From positions 1 through 42,352 of the forward strand of contig NZ_LKBW01000263.1 of assembly GCF_002699855.1 (NCBI RefSeq): a DNA stretch of 42,352 nucleotides. The letters are read 5' to 3'. Each line of letters opens with the position of its first letter. Within the stretch, counting starts at the first letter, position 1. A model generated the notes under the pieces. That model did no database searches. It was not told the DNA's origin and saw only the letters and a program-made list of their open reading frames with translations. The translations under genes and the position numbers were made by a program. Positions 8,396-17,631 of this stretch are shown piece after piece. This DNA comes from Pseudomonas amygdali. Its GTDB lineage: Bacteria; Pseudomonadota; Gammaproteobacteria; Pseudomonadales; Pseudomonadaceae.

Positions 8396-8518
8396 CCGGC
8401 TTTATCGGCAGGCACCATAGTCAGTCCGCTCCTCATGTTTGAAGCGTTTGACCGGGCCCGCACAGACCGGCGCTTTATAACAATACTTCCATAGATGCTG
8501 ACTCGCAGAGTATTTTAC

Positions 8519-10651
8519 ATGTCGACCACAATTGAAAGCACTCCCAGGGACCGGGCCGAGCTAGAGATGGACCTGCACTCGCTGATGGCGGCCATTGACC
8601 GTTCGCAGGCGATGATCGAGTTTGATCTTGAAGGCAATATTCTGCGGGCCAATACCAATTTTCTGGATTGCGTCGGGTATCGCCTGGACGAAGTCCAGGG
8701 TCGGCATCACCGCATGTTCTGCACCCCGGAACACGCTTCCAGCGTTGAGTATGCGACGTTTTGGGAAAAACTGGGCAAAGGTGCCTTTGACGAAGGGCAG
8801 TACAAGCGCCTGGGCAAGAACGGTCGCGAGATCTGGTTGCAGGCAACCTACAACCCGGTTTTCGACGAACAGGGCAACCCGTTCAAGGTCGTAAAATTCG
8901 CCACCGACGTCACGCAGCAACGCAAGACCAACGCCGAGTACGAAGGTAAGGTCGCAGCGATCGATCGTTCGCAGAGCATCATCGAGTTCGACCTGAACGG
9001 CCGCGTGCTCAACGCCAACGAAAACTTCCTCAAGGTACTGGGCTATCGTCTGGATGAGATACAGGGCCAGCATCACCGCATGTTCTGTGAAGACGACTAC
9101 CTGAACAGCCCGGCCTATCGCGCCTTCTGGGCCAAGCTGGAGCGTGGCGAGTACGACTCCGGCGAGTACAAGCGCATCGGCAAGAACGGTCGCGAACTAT
9201 GGATCAGCGCCACTTACAACCCGATTTTTGACCCTGATGGTCGTCCTTACAAAGTAGTGAAGTTCGCCAACGACGTCACCGAGAGCCGCGTCCGTCAGGC
9301 CGAGTCCGCCGGCAAGGTGACGGCGATCGAGCGTTCTCAGGCGGTTATCGAATTCGATCTGACCGGCAAGGTGCTGCATGCCAACCGCAACTTCCTTGCG
9401 GTATTCGGCTACGACCTTGAGGAAATTGTCGGCGAACACCACCGGATGTTCTGCTCTGAGGAGTTTGTCAGCAGTCTGGAGTATCGCGAGCTCTGGGAAA
9501 AACTGGGGCGTGGCGAATACGACGCCAATGAGTACAAACGCAAGCGTAAGGATGGCAAGGAAATCTGGATTCAGGCGACCTACAACCCGATCTTCGACGC
9601 GCAGGGCAAACCTTACAAGATCGTCAAGTTCGCGCTCGACGTGACAGTTGCCAAGGAAACCAGCGTCGAGCACCACGGCAAGGTGAATGCAATCGACCGC
9701 GCCCAGGCCGTCATCGAGTTTGACATGGCTGGCAACATTATTACGGCCAACGCCAACTTCCTCAAAGCGCTGGGCTATGGCCTGCAGGAGATCAAGGGCC
9801 AGCATCACCGTATTTTCTGTGATGAGGAATATGTGCGTGGCACTGAATACCGGGAGTTCTGGCACGGGCTGGGGCAGGGCGAGTTCTATTCCGGACGCTT
9901 CATGCGCGTCAGCAAGTACGGGCAGAAAATCTGGATTCAGGCGACGTACAGCCCGATTTTAGACCATGACGGGCTGCCGTTCAAAGTGGTGAAATTCGCC
10001 ACTGACATTACCCGTCAGGTCGAGATGGAGCAGGCGATAGAAGCCAAGACCCGCGCCATGGGCGAGTCGGTTAAAGCATTGATGAACGCCATTCCCTACG
10101 TGGCACAAAGCACCGAGACGGCCACCGATCTGGCCAGAATGACGCGTGAGCAGGCCAGTACCGGTTCGCAGACTCTGGTCAAGGCGTCCGATGCGATGGG
10201 CATGATCGCCAAGTCGGCCGAGGGCATTCAGGACATCATCCAGGTGATCAGCGAGATCGCCAGTCAGACCAACATGCTGGCCTTCAACGCCGCTATCGAG
10301 GCGGCCAGGGCTGGCGAGCACGGCCTGGGCTTCTCGGTGGTGGCCGATGAAGTGCGCAAGCTGGCCGAGAAGTCCTCGCGTGCGACCAAGGAAATCAACA
10401 AGCTGATCCTCGAAACAGTCAGCCGGATCGAGTCGGGCAACGAGATTTCGCGCAGTGCCGGCGAAGCCTTCGAACACATCGTGGAAGGCGTGATGCAGAC
10501 CACTCAGGCAATCGACGGGATCAACACGGCGACAGAGAAGCAACGTCTGTCGGCGCAGGAAGTCGAGACACTGATCGTGGAGCTGCATAAAGCCAACCTG
10601 ACCGGCTACACCGAAACTCTGAACAAGGTATCCATCGGACAACCTGCATGA
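8519..10651 (+). CDS. Cytoplasmic chemoreceptor with four tandem PAS domains
   Basis: The 710-residue protein has four PAS repeats with a period of 122 residues, starting near residues 24, 146, 268 and 390. Each has an (A/T/N)AI(D/E)R(S/A)Q..IEFD opening, an N..FL..(L/F)GY core, a QHHR(M/I)FC-like motif and a closing P(F/Y)K(V/I)VKFA strand. A methyl-accepting signalling domain follows (about 515-690) with the hairpin tip [19 protein letters not shown]. There is no transmembrane segment, so it is a soluble receptor. The layout recalls BdlA and Aer-2-type energy or oxygen sensors, though BdlA has only two PAS domains. I chose the ATG at 8519 over 8495 because the shared PAS family start begins there; neither has a strong ribosome site. 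Its stop overlaps the start of a multi-CheW gene (10648-10651), so receptor and coupler were made together. The bound cofactor is unknown. Confidence 0.88.
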   Translation: MSTTIESTPRDRAELEMDLHSLMAAIDRSQAMIEFDLEGNILRANTNFLDCVGYRLDEVQGRHHRMFCTPEHASSVEYATFWEKLGKGAFDEGQYKRLGKNGREIWLQATYNPVFDEQGNPFKVVKFATDVTQQRKTNAEYEGKVAAIDRSQSIIEFDLNGRVLNANENFLKVLGYRLDEIQGQHHRMFCEDDYLNSPAYRAFWAKLERGEYDSGEYKRIGKNGRELWISATYNPIFDPDGRPYKVVKFANDVTESRVRQAESAGKVTAIERSQAVIEFDLTGKVLHANRNFLAVFGYDLEEIVGEHHRMFCSEEFVSSLEYRELWEKLGRGEYDANEYKRKRKDGKEIWIQATYNPIFDAQGKPYKIVKFALDVTVAKETSVEHHGKVNAIDRAQAVIEFDMAGNIITANANFLKALGYGLQEIKGQHHRIFCDEEYVRGTEYREFWHGLGQGEFYSGRFMRVSKYGQKIWIQATYSPILDHDGLPFKVVKFATDITRQVEMEQAIEAKTRAMGESVKALMNAIPYVAQSTETATDLARMTREQASTGSQTLVKASDAMGMIAKSAEGIQDIIQVISEIASQTNMLAFNAAIEAARAGEHGLGFSVVADEVRKLAEKSSRATKEINKLILETVSRIESGNEISRSAGEAFEHIVEGVMQTTQAIDGINTATEKQRLSAQEVETLIVELHKANLTGYTETLNKVSIGQPA

Positions 10652-12128
10652 GCGGCCTGAATGCCTACGGCGTCGTGCAGATCAATGGCGTTTATCTGGC
10701 GGTGGTTGCCGAAGCGCTGATGGAGGCCGTGCACTGGCCTGCCGACCTGTACCCCCATCCGCTGACTCGCGGTGCGTTGCGCGGGGTGTTTACCTTGCGC
10801 GGCAAACCGGTGCCTTTGGTGGACCTGCGGGGCCAGTGGCGGAGGGCGGCGATACATCGTTGCCCACGCCGCTGGTCGCTATTCTCAAGTACGGCGGTGG
10901 CTACCTGGGGCTGGCGATTGATGCGGTATGCGACATTCTCAAGGCCCGCGACTCTCAATTCAGCCCGCTGGGCCCTGGCGGCACCAGCGTCGGGTTGCTG
11001 CCATCACTGCTGATGGGCGCAGAAGAATCGCGGATGATCTACAAGCTCGACCTGGGTTTTCTGAGTAGCTTGCCAGGCGTACTGTTTGCTGCTGATCCGA
11101 GCGCGCAGGTGCTCAAGGAAGAAGCGCTCGCGGCCAAGAATCGTTTGCTGCATTACCTGGTGTTCGAGTGTGACGGTCGCAACTTCTGTATCGATGCGAG
11201 CGTCGTGACCGAACTGGTGGATAATCCTGAAATTTCGGCGTCGGACTTTGCCAGTGACTGCTGCTTTGGCGTTACGTCGGTGCGTGGCACCAAGGTCCCG
11301 GCGCTCAATCTGTCCGAAGTCCTTGGTCTGGACCATAAACGCCAGACCTCCAAGCCGCAGTTGTTGCTATTGACGGCTCCGGACGGTCGGGTATGCGGGT
11401 TTGGTTACGACCGCATGGTCGCCATCCAGCGTCAGGACCCGGGCAGCCTTCTGGCGGCACCGGGTTACGGCCTGCCGCATCCTGAACTGCTGGCCGGGGT
11501 CATGAACCTGGAGGAGGGGCAACAGGCATTGTTGCTGGATCATCCAATGCTGTTGCAGCGCCCGGAAGTCAAAAGCTACACCCAGGTTTACCAGCACGAC
11601 GTCAAACCTGCACAAGCCTCGCACGATGTGACCAAGGCGATGTTGCGCCATGCCTGTCTGCTGTTTGACGCACCGACCCGCTTCGTCGCGCCGTTGAGTC
11701 AGATCGTCGAGATCATGAGCGTGCCGCAACAGCTGATCGGTTTGTCGCAACCGGCGACGCACCTGCTAGGGCAATTCAATCTGCGTGGCGAGCAAGTGCC
11801 GCTGATCTGCCTGAGCAGCCTGCTGGGCGAGGGGGCGCAAACCCCGTGTGAAGCGTCCCGTGTCCTGATCGTGCGTGGCGAGCGCCTGTGCTTCGGTTTT
11901 GCCGTGAGCCGGGTCGATGCGATCGACGCGTTCAATCAGTTCGACCCGGCCATGCTCGAGCAGGGCTGGCAGGCCAATACCGGCAAGGGGATCTCGGTCA
12001 ATGACCGAGTGCGCTCGCTGGTCAGCGTCGGCAGTCAGGAACGCAGTTGGCGCGCAACCCTGCTCGATTTGCAGGGGCTGGCCAGGCAACTGGAGTGCAA
12101 TGTCGCCGAACGAGTGGCAGCGCGCTAA
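10648..12128 (+). pseudogene. Triple CheW-domain coupling protein with a one-base deletion
   Basis: The first frame encodes a CheW start (GVVQINGVYLAVVAE, then LRGVFTLRGKPVPLVDLRGQ) and runs to TGG at 10837-10839. The match continues one frame over as EGGDTSLPTPLVAILKYGGG and runs to 12128, so one base is missing at about 10840-10841. Repaired, the protein is about 493 residues with three CheW-like modules, the second near residues 155-310 (LVFECDGRNFCID) and the third near 335-480 (CLLFDAPTRFVAPL). CheW modules link chemoreceptors to CheA. It overlaps the four-PAS receptor by four bases, so it was probably that receptor's dedicated coupler or a scaffold. A GTG at 10836 could produce a 430-residue product that lacks most of the first module. 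A sequencing error is possible. Confidence 0.78.
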
Positions 12129-12193
12129 TCAATCGGAACCGAATGCTTCGCGCGTGGCCTTATTTTGAGTGTCCACGAGCGGAGAGAATGACC

Positions 12194-12319
12194 ATGACTG
12201 ACCAGAAAGACGAGAAAAAGCCGGAACCGGCAAACGATGTGCCTGCGCACTCGACGCCAGAAGAAAAGGAACGCCTGAAGGACTTCAACAAGGGTGGTAT
12301 TCCGCCGGGGGCCTGTTGA
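12194..12319 (+). CDS. Small conserved hypothetical protein, 41 residues
   Basis: The product starts MTDQKDEKKPEPAND and ends KDFNKGGIPPGAC. It is very hydrophilic and charged, has no membrane segment, and resembles small proteins of unknown role that are common in Pseudomonas. GGAG at 12181-12184 sits nine bases before the ATG at 12194; an earlier ATG at 12188 is too close to it. It follows the CheW gene by about 65 bases, and a clear terminator lies just downstream. No function can be assigned. Confidence 0.6.
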   Translation: MTDQKDEKKPEPANDVPAHSTPEEKERLKDFNKGGIPPGAC

Positions 12320-12343
12320 TCAGTCTACAGGACAATGCACATG

Positions 12344-12370
12344 ACGCCCGGTCTGTTTTAGATCGGGCGT
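12344..12370. terminator. Intrinsic terminator between convergent genes
   Basis: ACGCCCGGTC pairs with GATCGGGCGT (ten pairs with one G-T wobble) around the loop TGTTTTA. It lies between the plus-strand 41-residue gene and the convergent minus-strand gene that ends at 12407, and could serve both. Confidence 0.6.
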
Positions 12371-12406
12371 TATGGTTTCAAAGGCCTGTTCGGGCTCTGT
12401 ATTGAC

Positions 12407-12804
12407 TCACGCGTCGCGCAGCAGGTCGTTGGCGTTGAGTAGTTCATAGGCGATCTGCGGGCGTGCCTCAAGTGCACTGCGGATTGCGCTTGCAACCGAC
12501 TTGCGCGTCTTGCGGCACAGGCCGGTCTTTTTCTGCACGACAATGCTGATGCCGCGCATGGTGCGTACTTCGTTGAAGCCCGGTGCGATTTCGACGCGCA
12601 CACCCAGTTGCTCGAAAATCCTGCGCTGCATGTGCTCCAGATCCTTCAGGCTTTCGACACGGCTCAGGCGCTCAAGCAGCGTGTTTTCCGCATCACGGGT
12701 CAGCTTGAGGATGCGCAGTCGGCGTCTTCCGCATCCAGCCGTTCGCGCTCGCAGTCGCAAGCGCCGGGCGGGCAGGGGTTACGGATTTTGACAGGAGCAT
12801 TCAT
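12407..12804 (-). pseudogene. Conserved Pseudomonas hypothetical protein, frameshifted near the N-terminus
   Basis: ATG at 12804 opens MNAPVKIRNPCPPGACDC, which continues ERERLDAED and then meets a stop in that frame. The remainder (LRILKLTRDAENTLLERL through ELLNANDLLRDA) lies one frame over. A single missing base at about 12725-12732 joins the two, giving about 132 residues. The N-terminus has a CPPGACDC cysteine cluster; the C-terminus is a mostly helical, basic region (RKTRKSVASAIRSAL). I recognise it as a conserved Pseudomonas protein of unknown function. The open frame alone extends upstream only to an arginine-rich segment at 12760, which is a product of the frameshift. Translation could be lost, or the base may be a sequencing error. 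Confidence 0.6.
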
Positions 12805-12898
12805 GGGTGCAGCATAGCGATTGACGGGGGCGTCTGACCATCCCCCGGAACTGCTGCGCGCAATTGCGGCGATGCGGCAACAGTTCCCTGGTTTCAGA

Positions 12899-13774
12899 TC
12901 AGTTCGGCCACTTCATCTCGCCCTTGATGACCTTGGCACTCAGTTCCAGCGAACTCGGTTCGGCCAGTTGTGGCCAGGCATTCTGCATGGCATCGATCAG
13001 GCCCTTGGAATCCTTGGCTTTGGCCGCTTGTTGTTCAAAGGACTTCAGATAGTCGGCGGTGAACGTCACAGCCTTGGTGCCCGCTGGAATCTCGCCCAGA
13101 TAATGGCCCGGAATTACCGTGACCGGTTTCAGCGCCTCAATGCCCTTGAGGGTCGCGAGCCAGTCCTGACGCGATTTCGGGCTTTGGGTATCAGCAATCC
13201 AGACATGAATGCCGCTGGACACCACGACGCCGCCGACCACCGCCTTGAGCGATGGAATCCATACGTAGCTGCGCTCGGGGGCCGGGCCGTTCAGGCCTTT
13301 GATCTGTAATGGCTGACCCTCAAGGGTAAGATGGTCACCCTTGAGCACCTCTGGCAGGACCAGTCTGGCCGGAGCATTGTCCTTGAGAATCGGTCCCCAG
13401 TAGGCAAGCTTGCCCTGCATCGACGCCTTGATCGCTTTCACGGTAGGAGCGCTGGCAACGATCTTCGCATCGGGGAAAGCAGCTTTGATGACGTCCAGCC
13501 CGAAGTAGTAATCCGGGTCGCTGTGGCTGATGTACACGGTAGTGAGTTTCTTGCCGCTGGCCTTGATCTTCTCTACCAGCGCCTGAGCATCGTTACGCTG
13601 AAACTGCGCATCGATCAGCACCGCATCATGCTTGCCGGTGATCAGTTCGGATGACACCGGGAAGATGGCTTTTTCGGCCGGATTGTAGACCTCGATCGCC
13701 AGTGGATCAGCGGCCTGTGCTGCAAGCGGGAATAGCACCGCGAACGATAGAGCAAGCAGGGAATTGCGTAGCAT
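12899..13774 (-). CDS. Periplasmic metallo-beta-lactamase-fold protein with altered metal motif
   Basis: The 291-residue protein has a signal peptide (MLRNSLLALSFAVLFPLAAQA, cleavage after AQA) and then a metallo-beta-lactamase fold: HDAVLIDAQF, the motif strand near residues 80-92, GGVVVSSGIHVW and PGHYLGE. The usual T-H-x-H-x-D-H motif reads S83-H84-S-D86-P-D88-Y89, so two expected histidine ligands are Asp and Tyr. The GHY histidine near residue 205 remains. The reaction is unknown; relatives include lactonases and glyoxalase-II-like hydrolases. The altered motif may change metal binding or abolish hydrolysis. It is divergent from the LysR gene that starts at 13884, so that regulator probably controls it. 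An AAGG sits in good position before the ATG. Confidence 0.72.
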   Translation of the reverse strand: MLRNSLLALSFAVLFPLAAQAADPLAIEVYNPAEKAIFPVSSELITGKHDAVLIDAQFQRNDAQALVEKIKASGKKLTTVYISHSDPDYYFGLDVIKAAFPDAKIVASAPTVKAIKASMQGKLAYWGPILKDNAPARLVLPEVLKGDHLTLEGQPLQIKGLNGPAPERSYVWIPSLKAVVGGVVVSSGIHVWIADTQSPKSRQDWLATLKGIEALKPVTVIPGHYLGEIPAGTKAVTFTADYLKSFEQQAAKAKDSKGLIDAMQNAWPQLAEPSSLELSAKVIKGEMKWPN

Positions 13775-13883
13775 GGGGTACGACCTTTTTATAGAGCAGG
13801 ACTGAGGTCGTTATCTTATGTTGCTTAAAATGAAACAAAAGCCCCAATATTGGCAACTATTGATTGCTTATATCGGATGAATC

Positions 13884-14780
13884 ATGGATCGGATCATGGC
13901 GGCGCGGGTGTTCATGGCCATCAACGAACGCGGCAGCCTCATTGCTGCCGCTGAGGCGCTGGACATGTCACGGGCGATGGTGACCCGTTATCTGGCGCAG
14001 ATGGAAACCTGGGCGGGAGCGCGCTTGCTGCACCGCACCACGCGCAAGCTGGGGCTCACTGCGCCCGGACAGGTGACGTTGCTGCGTTGCAAGCGGCTTG
14101 TCGAGCTGGCTGACGCAGTGCCGCTGGCAGCCGATACGCAAGTCGATGAGCCGCGTGGCATGCTGCGTATTGCCTGTTCGCAGTCACTGGCACTGGCGGT
14201 TCTGGCCCCAGCGGTGACGGCTTACCTGCAACGCTACCCCGGCACCTCGGTGGATCTGCTGATTGGCAACGAGGCCGTGGACCTGATCAGCGAGCGCATC
14301 GATCTGGCAATCCGCATCACCAATCAGCTGGACCCCAATGTGATTGCCCGTCCATTGGGGCATTGCGATTCGGTTGTCTGTGCCTCTCCAGCCTACCTCG
14401 CCATGCACGGCACTCCCTCCAGTCCGCAAGAACTGGCTGCACACAACTGCCTGACCTATTCGTACTTCGGCAAGAGCCTGTGGGAGTTCACCCGGCAGCA
14501 GTTGCCGCTCAGCGTTCCGGTGGGCGGCAACCTCAGCGCCAACGATTCAGTGGTGTTGCTGGAGGCCGCAGTGGCTGGCGCGGGGATCACCTTGCAACCG
14601 GTGCATTCGGCAGCGCCGCTGATTGCAAGTGGCAAGCTGATCGCGGTGCTGCCCGACCACCAGCCAAGGGCGCTGGGCATCCACGCGATCTACACCTCGC
14701 GGCATCACAAGTCGGCCACCTTGCGCACCATGCTGGATTTTCTGACTGAATGGTTTGAGAGGAGCGGCGCAGAGCCTTGA
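13884..14780 (+). CDS. LysR-family transcriptional regulator
   Basis: The 298-residue product has an N-terminal winged helix-turn-helix (about residues 1-60, including GSLIAAAEALDMSRAMVTRYLAQ and HRTTRKLGLTAPG) and a C-terminal LysR substrate domain (about 90-290) with LRIACSQSLALAVLAPA and DLAIRITNQLDPN. It is transcribed away from the metallo-beta-lactamase-fold gene with a 109-base gap that must hold both promoters. LysR proteins commonly regulate the divergent neighbour and themselves, so that gene is the best target guess. The effector is not known. Confidence 0.88.
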   Translation: MDRIMAARVFMAINERGSLIAAAEALDMSRAMVTRYLAQMETWAGARLLHRTTRKLGLTAPGQVTLLRCKRLVELADAVPLAADTQVDEPRGMLRIACSQSLALAVLAPAVTAYLQRYPGTSVDLLIGNEAVDLISERIDLAIRITNQLDPNVIARPLGHCDSVVCASPAYLAMHGTPSSPQELAAHNCLTYSYFGKSLWEFTRQQLPLSVPVGGNLSANDSVVLLEAAVAGAGITLQPVHSAAPLIASGKLIAVLPDHQPRALGIHAIYTSRHHKSATLRTMLDFLTEWFERSGAEP

Positions 14781-14803
14781 GGTTGGATCACCTGCTGCGC
14801 AAA

Positions 14804-14895
14804 GGACGCAGAGCGTCCAGAACGGCATGCCCACGCGGAGCATGGGCACGATAGGGGACACACAGACACCTATCGTTTCTCACGCTCCGAGTGTG
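14804..14895. repeat. REP-type palindromic repeat cluster
   Basis: It contains the hairpin GGACGC-AGA-GCGTCC (14804-14818), then CCCACGC-GGA-GCATGGG (14830-14846) followed by CACGATA, and a reversed copy TATCGTTTCTCACGCTCCGAG (14871-14891). This matches the family of extragenic repeats scattered through P. syringae genomes (CCCACGCGGAGCGTGGGAAC type). It lies between the convergent ends of the LysR and chemoreceptor genes and may act as a terminator. Confidence 0.65.
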
Positions 14896-14900
14896 CAGTA

Positions 14901-16841
14901 TCAGGTCTTGAACTTGCGCACCAGGCCGTCGAGTTCGCTGGACAGTAGTTCCAGACTTCTGGAATCCGCACGGGCGGAGTCCGAGAGGTCGGCGATCAAC
15001 TGGGCGTCGCCATGGATCTGGCTGATGTGACGGTTGATGTCTTCGGCCACCTGATGCTGCTCTTCGGCGGCGGTTGCAATCTGGGTGTTCATGTCGCGAA
15101 TCACATCAACTGACTCACGGATCTGCCCGAAGCGGCTGCGTGCCTGCCCGATCTTGGTCACCGATTGCTGCGACACGTCGAGGCTGGCGTGCATCTGTTG
15201 CGCCACCGAAGCGGTGCGTTTGGCCAGATTGCCCAGCAGGTTGTCGATTTCGGCGGTCGAGTCCGAGGTACGTTTGGCCAGCGCGCGGACTTCGTCGGCT
15301 ACCACGGCAAAGCCGCGACCCTGCTCGCCTGCGCGAGCTGCTTCGATGGCCGCGTTGAGGGCCAGCAGGTTGGTCTGCTCGGCAATCGAACGGATGGTAT
15401 TGAGGATCGACTGAATGCCTGCGCTGTCCTTTTCCAGTTGCGTCATGTCTTTGGCCGAGCGGGTGAGTTCCTCGCTGAGCTGGTCGACACTGCGCACCGC
15501 ATCGTCGATCTGTCGCTGACCTTCACGCGCCTGCTGCTGACCGCTGTCGGCCGAATCGGCGGCCTGGCTGCAGGAGCGAGCGACTTCGTTGGAGGTGGCG
15601 ACCATTTCATGGAAGGCCGTGGAGACCATGTCCACCGCCTCGCGCTGACGTCCAGCGGCTTCGGCCATGTCGTTGGAGACACGGGTGGAGCTGTGTGAGG
15701 CTTCAAGAATCTTCCCGGCAGCCTGGCCGATGTGCTGGATCAGGTTGCGAATCGCGGTAAGGAACTTGTTGAACCAGCCTGCCAGTTGCGAAGTTTCATC
15801 CTTGCCGCGCACGGCGAGGTTCTGGGTCAGGTCGCCTTCGCCGCCAGCAATGCCTTCCAGGCCGCTCGACACGCTGTGGATCGGACGCACGATGACGCTG
15901 GCAAAACTGGCCCCGACAATCGCAAAGACCACCGCCAGCACCACCGCGATGATGCCGATCAACCAGGTCAGGCGGGTGGCCGAGGCCATCACTTCGTCCT
16001 GTTTGATCAGGCCGATGAAGTTCCAGCCCAGTTGCTCGGACGAGTACACATTGGCCATGTAACGCTCGCCGTTGAGTGTCACCTCGACCAGACCACTGGC
16101 GGTTTTCGCCAAATCGCTGAAGCCGTCGCCCAGTTCTCCCAGTTTCTTGAAGTTATGCTCGGGCTGTTTGGGATCGACCAGCACGGTGCCGTTCTTTTCC
16201 ATCAGCATCAGGTAGCCGCTTTCGCCGAGCTTGATCTGCTTGACGATGTTGGTCAGTTGCTTGAGCGATACGTCGATATTGACCACGCCACCAGGGTTGC
16301 CCAGTTTATTGGGAATCGCCCGGATGGTACTGACCAGTACCGCGTCGTCGTTGGCCCAGTAATAGGCATCGCTGCGCACGGTTTTGCCAGCATTGGCCAT
16401 TGCGGTCTTGTACCACGGGCGAACACGTGGGTCGTAGTTGCTCATTTTCGGGTCTTCCGGCGTCATGATGTAGCTGCCGTTGATCAACCCGTAAGAGACG
16501 TAGGAGTAGGCCGGGTGAGCCTTGGCGATATTGGCGAACAGCTCGGTCGCCTGCCTGTCATTCTCGGACTGCGGGGGAGGCGTTGCGCCCATGTAGTTGC
16601 GGAAATCATCGCTCGCCCCGGCGATCAGCGGGTGCGCCGCGATGTAATTGACGTTCTGCGTAATGCCGTCGAAAAACAGTTGCATGGCATTGTCGACCTG
16701 GCGAATCTCGCGTGCGCTGCTGTCCACGAAATCACTGGTCGCCTTGTCGCGCAGGTTCACGACCACGATGGCGGCGACGACTAATATGGGCAAGCACGCA
16801 ATGACTGCGAACGCCCACGTCAATTTCTGTTTGATATTCAT
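14901..16841 (-). CDS. Chemoreceptor with periplasmic dCache domain, amino-acid type
   Basis: The 646-residue methyl-accepting protein has TM1 (about 8-29), a large periplasmic dCache domain (30-290), TM2 (about 291-313), a HAMP domain and a signalling domain with the conserved tip [19 protein letters not shown]. In the membrane-distal module, Y136, R141, W143 and Y144 (YDPRVRPWY) match the spacing of the amino-acid-binding motif of PctA-type receptors, and D190 (NIDVS) is near the place of the second conserved Asp. That suggests an amino acid or related amine ligand. The ATG at 16841 has GGAG a few bases upstream; the open frame upstream of it (to 16913) lacks support. It lies beside the sarcosine oxidase operon on the same strand but in its own unit. 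The ligand is inferred only. Confidence 0.85.
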   Translation of the reverse strand: MNIKQKLTWAFAVIACLPILVVAAIVVVNLRDKATSDFVDSSAREIRQVDNAMQLFFDGITQNVNYIAAHPLIAGASDDFRNYMGATPPPQSENDRQATELFANIAKAHPAYSYVSYGLINGSYIMTPEDPKMSNYDPRVRPWYKTAMANAGKTVRSDAYYWANDDAVLVSTIRAIPNKLGNPGGVVNIDVSLKQLTNIVKQIKLGESGYLMLMEKNGTVLVDPKQPEHNFKKLGELGDGFSDLAKTASGLVEVTLNGERYMANVYSSEQLGWNFIGLIKQDEVMASATRLTWLIGIIAVVLAVVFAIVGASFASVIVRPIHSVSSGLEGIAGGEGDLTQNLAVRGKDETSQLAGWFNKFLTAIRNLIQHIGQAAGKILEASHSSTRVSNDMAEAAGRQREAVDMVSTAFHEMVATSNEVARSCSQAADSADSGQQQAREGQRQIDDAVRSVDQLSEELTRSAKDMTQLEKDSAGIQSILNTIRSIAEQTNLLALNAAIEAARAGEQGRGFAVVADEVRALAKRTSDSTAEIDNLLGNLAKRTASVAQQMHASLDVSQQSVTKIGQARSRFGQIRESVDVIRDMNTQIATAAEEQHQVAEDINRHISQIHGDAQLIADLSDSARADSRSLELLSSELDGLVRKFKT

Positions 16842-17055
16842 TTGAGCTCCGGGGGGCGTGTTACTGCCGCAAGTGTCGGGTGCTGCATGGATGCAGTCTG
16901 CGACCCGAGGCATTGAGCTGAGGGTCGCTCTTATGGTCTACCAAGAGGTCAACGACTTTTTGCCAGCATTCTTTAGGCGGCTTGGCGGTAACAGACACTT
17001 GTTGTCGTTCATGAGCACGAAACGGCCTTTATTCACTGAAGCAGTAACCCGTTGT

Positions 17056-17628
17056 TCATGAGAGGCGCCCTCCAAACTCGGTCATGGCATCCAGCATCGC
17101 TTCCTTGAAGTAAGCCAGTGAAGCCCGATCGAAGAGAATCTGAAAACAGGGTTCGCTCTGCGCGCCAACATTGATCACGATCACATTGATTCGCGCTGCC
17201 GAGGTCTGCGCCACCGAGCCGACTGCGAATGCTGACGGACGCAGGTCCACGCCGCACAATTTAGCCATCACCTCGGGGATGCACGGGCCGCTCAGTTGCA
17301 GCCACGCATGGCTGTCTTCGCGAGGCAGCAGGTAGTTGGCGTTATGGTCCAGTTCCCAACGGGCTTCCTCATCGGCTATGCGCTGGCCTTTATCAAGCGG
17401 GCTGCCGAGCAGCAGGTATTCGGTCTGCGAAAGACGTGCAACATGGCTGCCGTCGGCCTGAGTAACCGCGCGGTTCGGCGTGTCGGGCAGACTGAAACCA
17501 CGTGCTGTCAGGTATTCGGCGCTTTGCGTACCGCGAAACCCCACGCGCGGCAGATCGGTCAGGTCTTGCAGTGTGCACAGTGAGGGCGCGCCAGCTCTGA
17601 CCGGGCGGTCCTGGATAAGGCTATTCAT
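17056..17628 (-). CDS. soxG: Sarcosine oxidase gamma subunit
   Basis: The 190-residue SoxG subunit belongs to the heterotetrameric sarcosine oxidase. It has the aminomethyltransferase-like (GcvT-like) fold seen in the gamma chain, with FRGTQSAEYLTARGF, LSQTEYLLLG, WLQLSGPCIPEVMAKLCGVDL, and a RINVIVINVG strand. It is the last gene of the operon and starts three bases after the alpha-subunit stop, so it is translationally linked. The complex oxidatively demethylates sarcosine to glycine, passing the methyl carbon to tetrahydrofolate and making hydrogen peroxide. The gamma chain is structural and helps assembly. Length is normal. Confidence 0.9.
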   Translation of the reverse strand: MNSLIQDRPVRAGAPSLCTLQDLTDLPRVGFRGTQSAEYLTARGFSLPDTPNRAVTQADGSHVARLSQTEYLLLGSPLDKGQRIADEEARWELDHNANYLLPREDSHAWLQLSGPCIPEVMAKLCGVDLRPSAFAVGSVAQTSAARINVIVINVGAQSEPCFQILFDRASLAYFKEAMLDAMTEFGGRLS

Positions 17629-17631
17629 GGT

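Larger units (their letters stand above)
7373..8518. other. Decayed intergenic region
   Basis: This stretch of over 1.1 kb has no intact large gene. It starts with an AT-rich segment (about 7450-7530) that probably carries the promoter of the monooxygenase operon. It then holds an arginase-family C-terminal remnant on the minus strand (7553-7713), a possible 28-residue membrane peptide (8069-8155) and a short open frame without a clear start (8258-8395). The open frames called over 7525-7854, 7900-8214 and 8099-8314 look non-coding. The pattern suggests gene loss. Confidence 0.5.

Noticed and set aside
12135..12165. GGAACC sequence resembling the start of a HrpL box
   Set aside because: The required CCAC element is not found at the correct spacing.
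15732..16784. 350-codon open frame antisense to the dCache chemoreceptor
   Set aside because: It lies wholly within a well-supported receptor and shows no protein family features.
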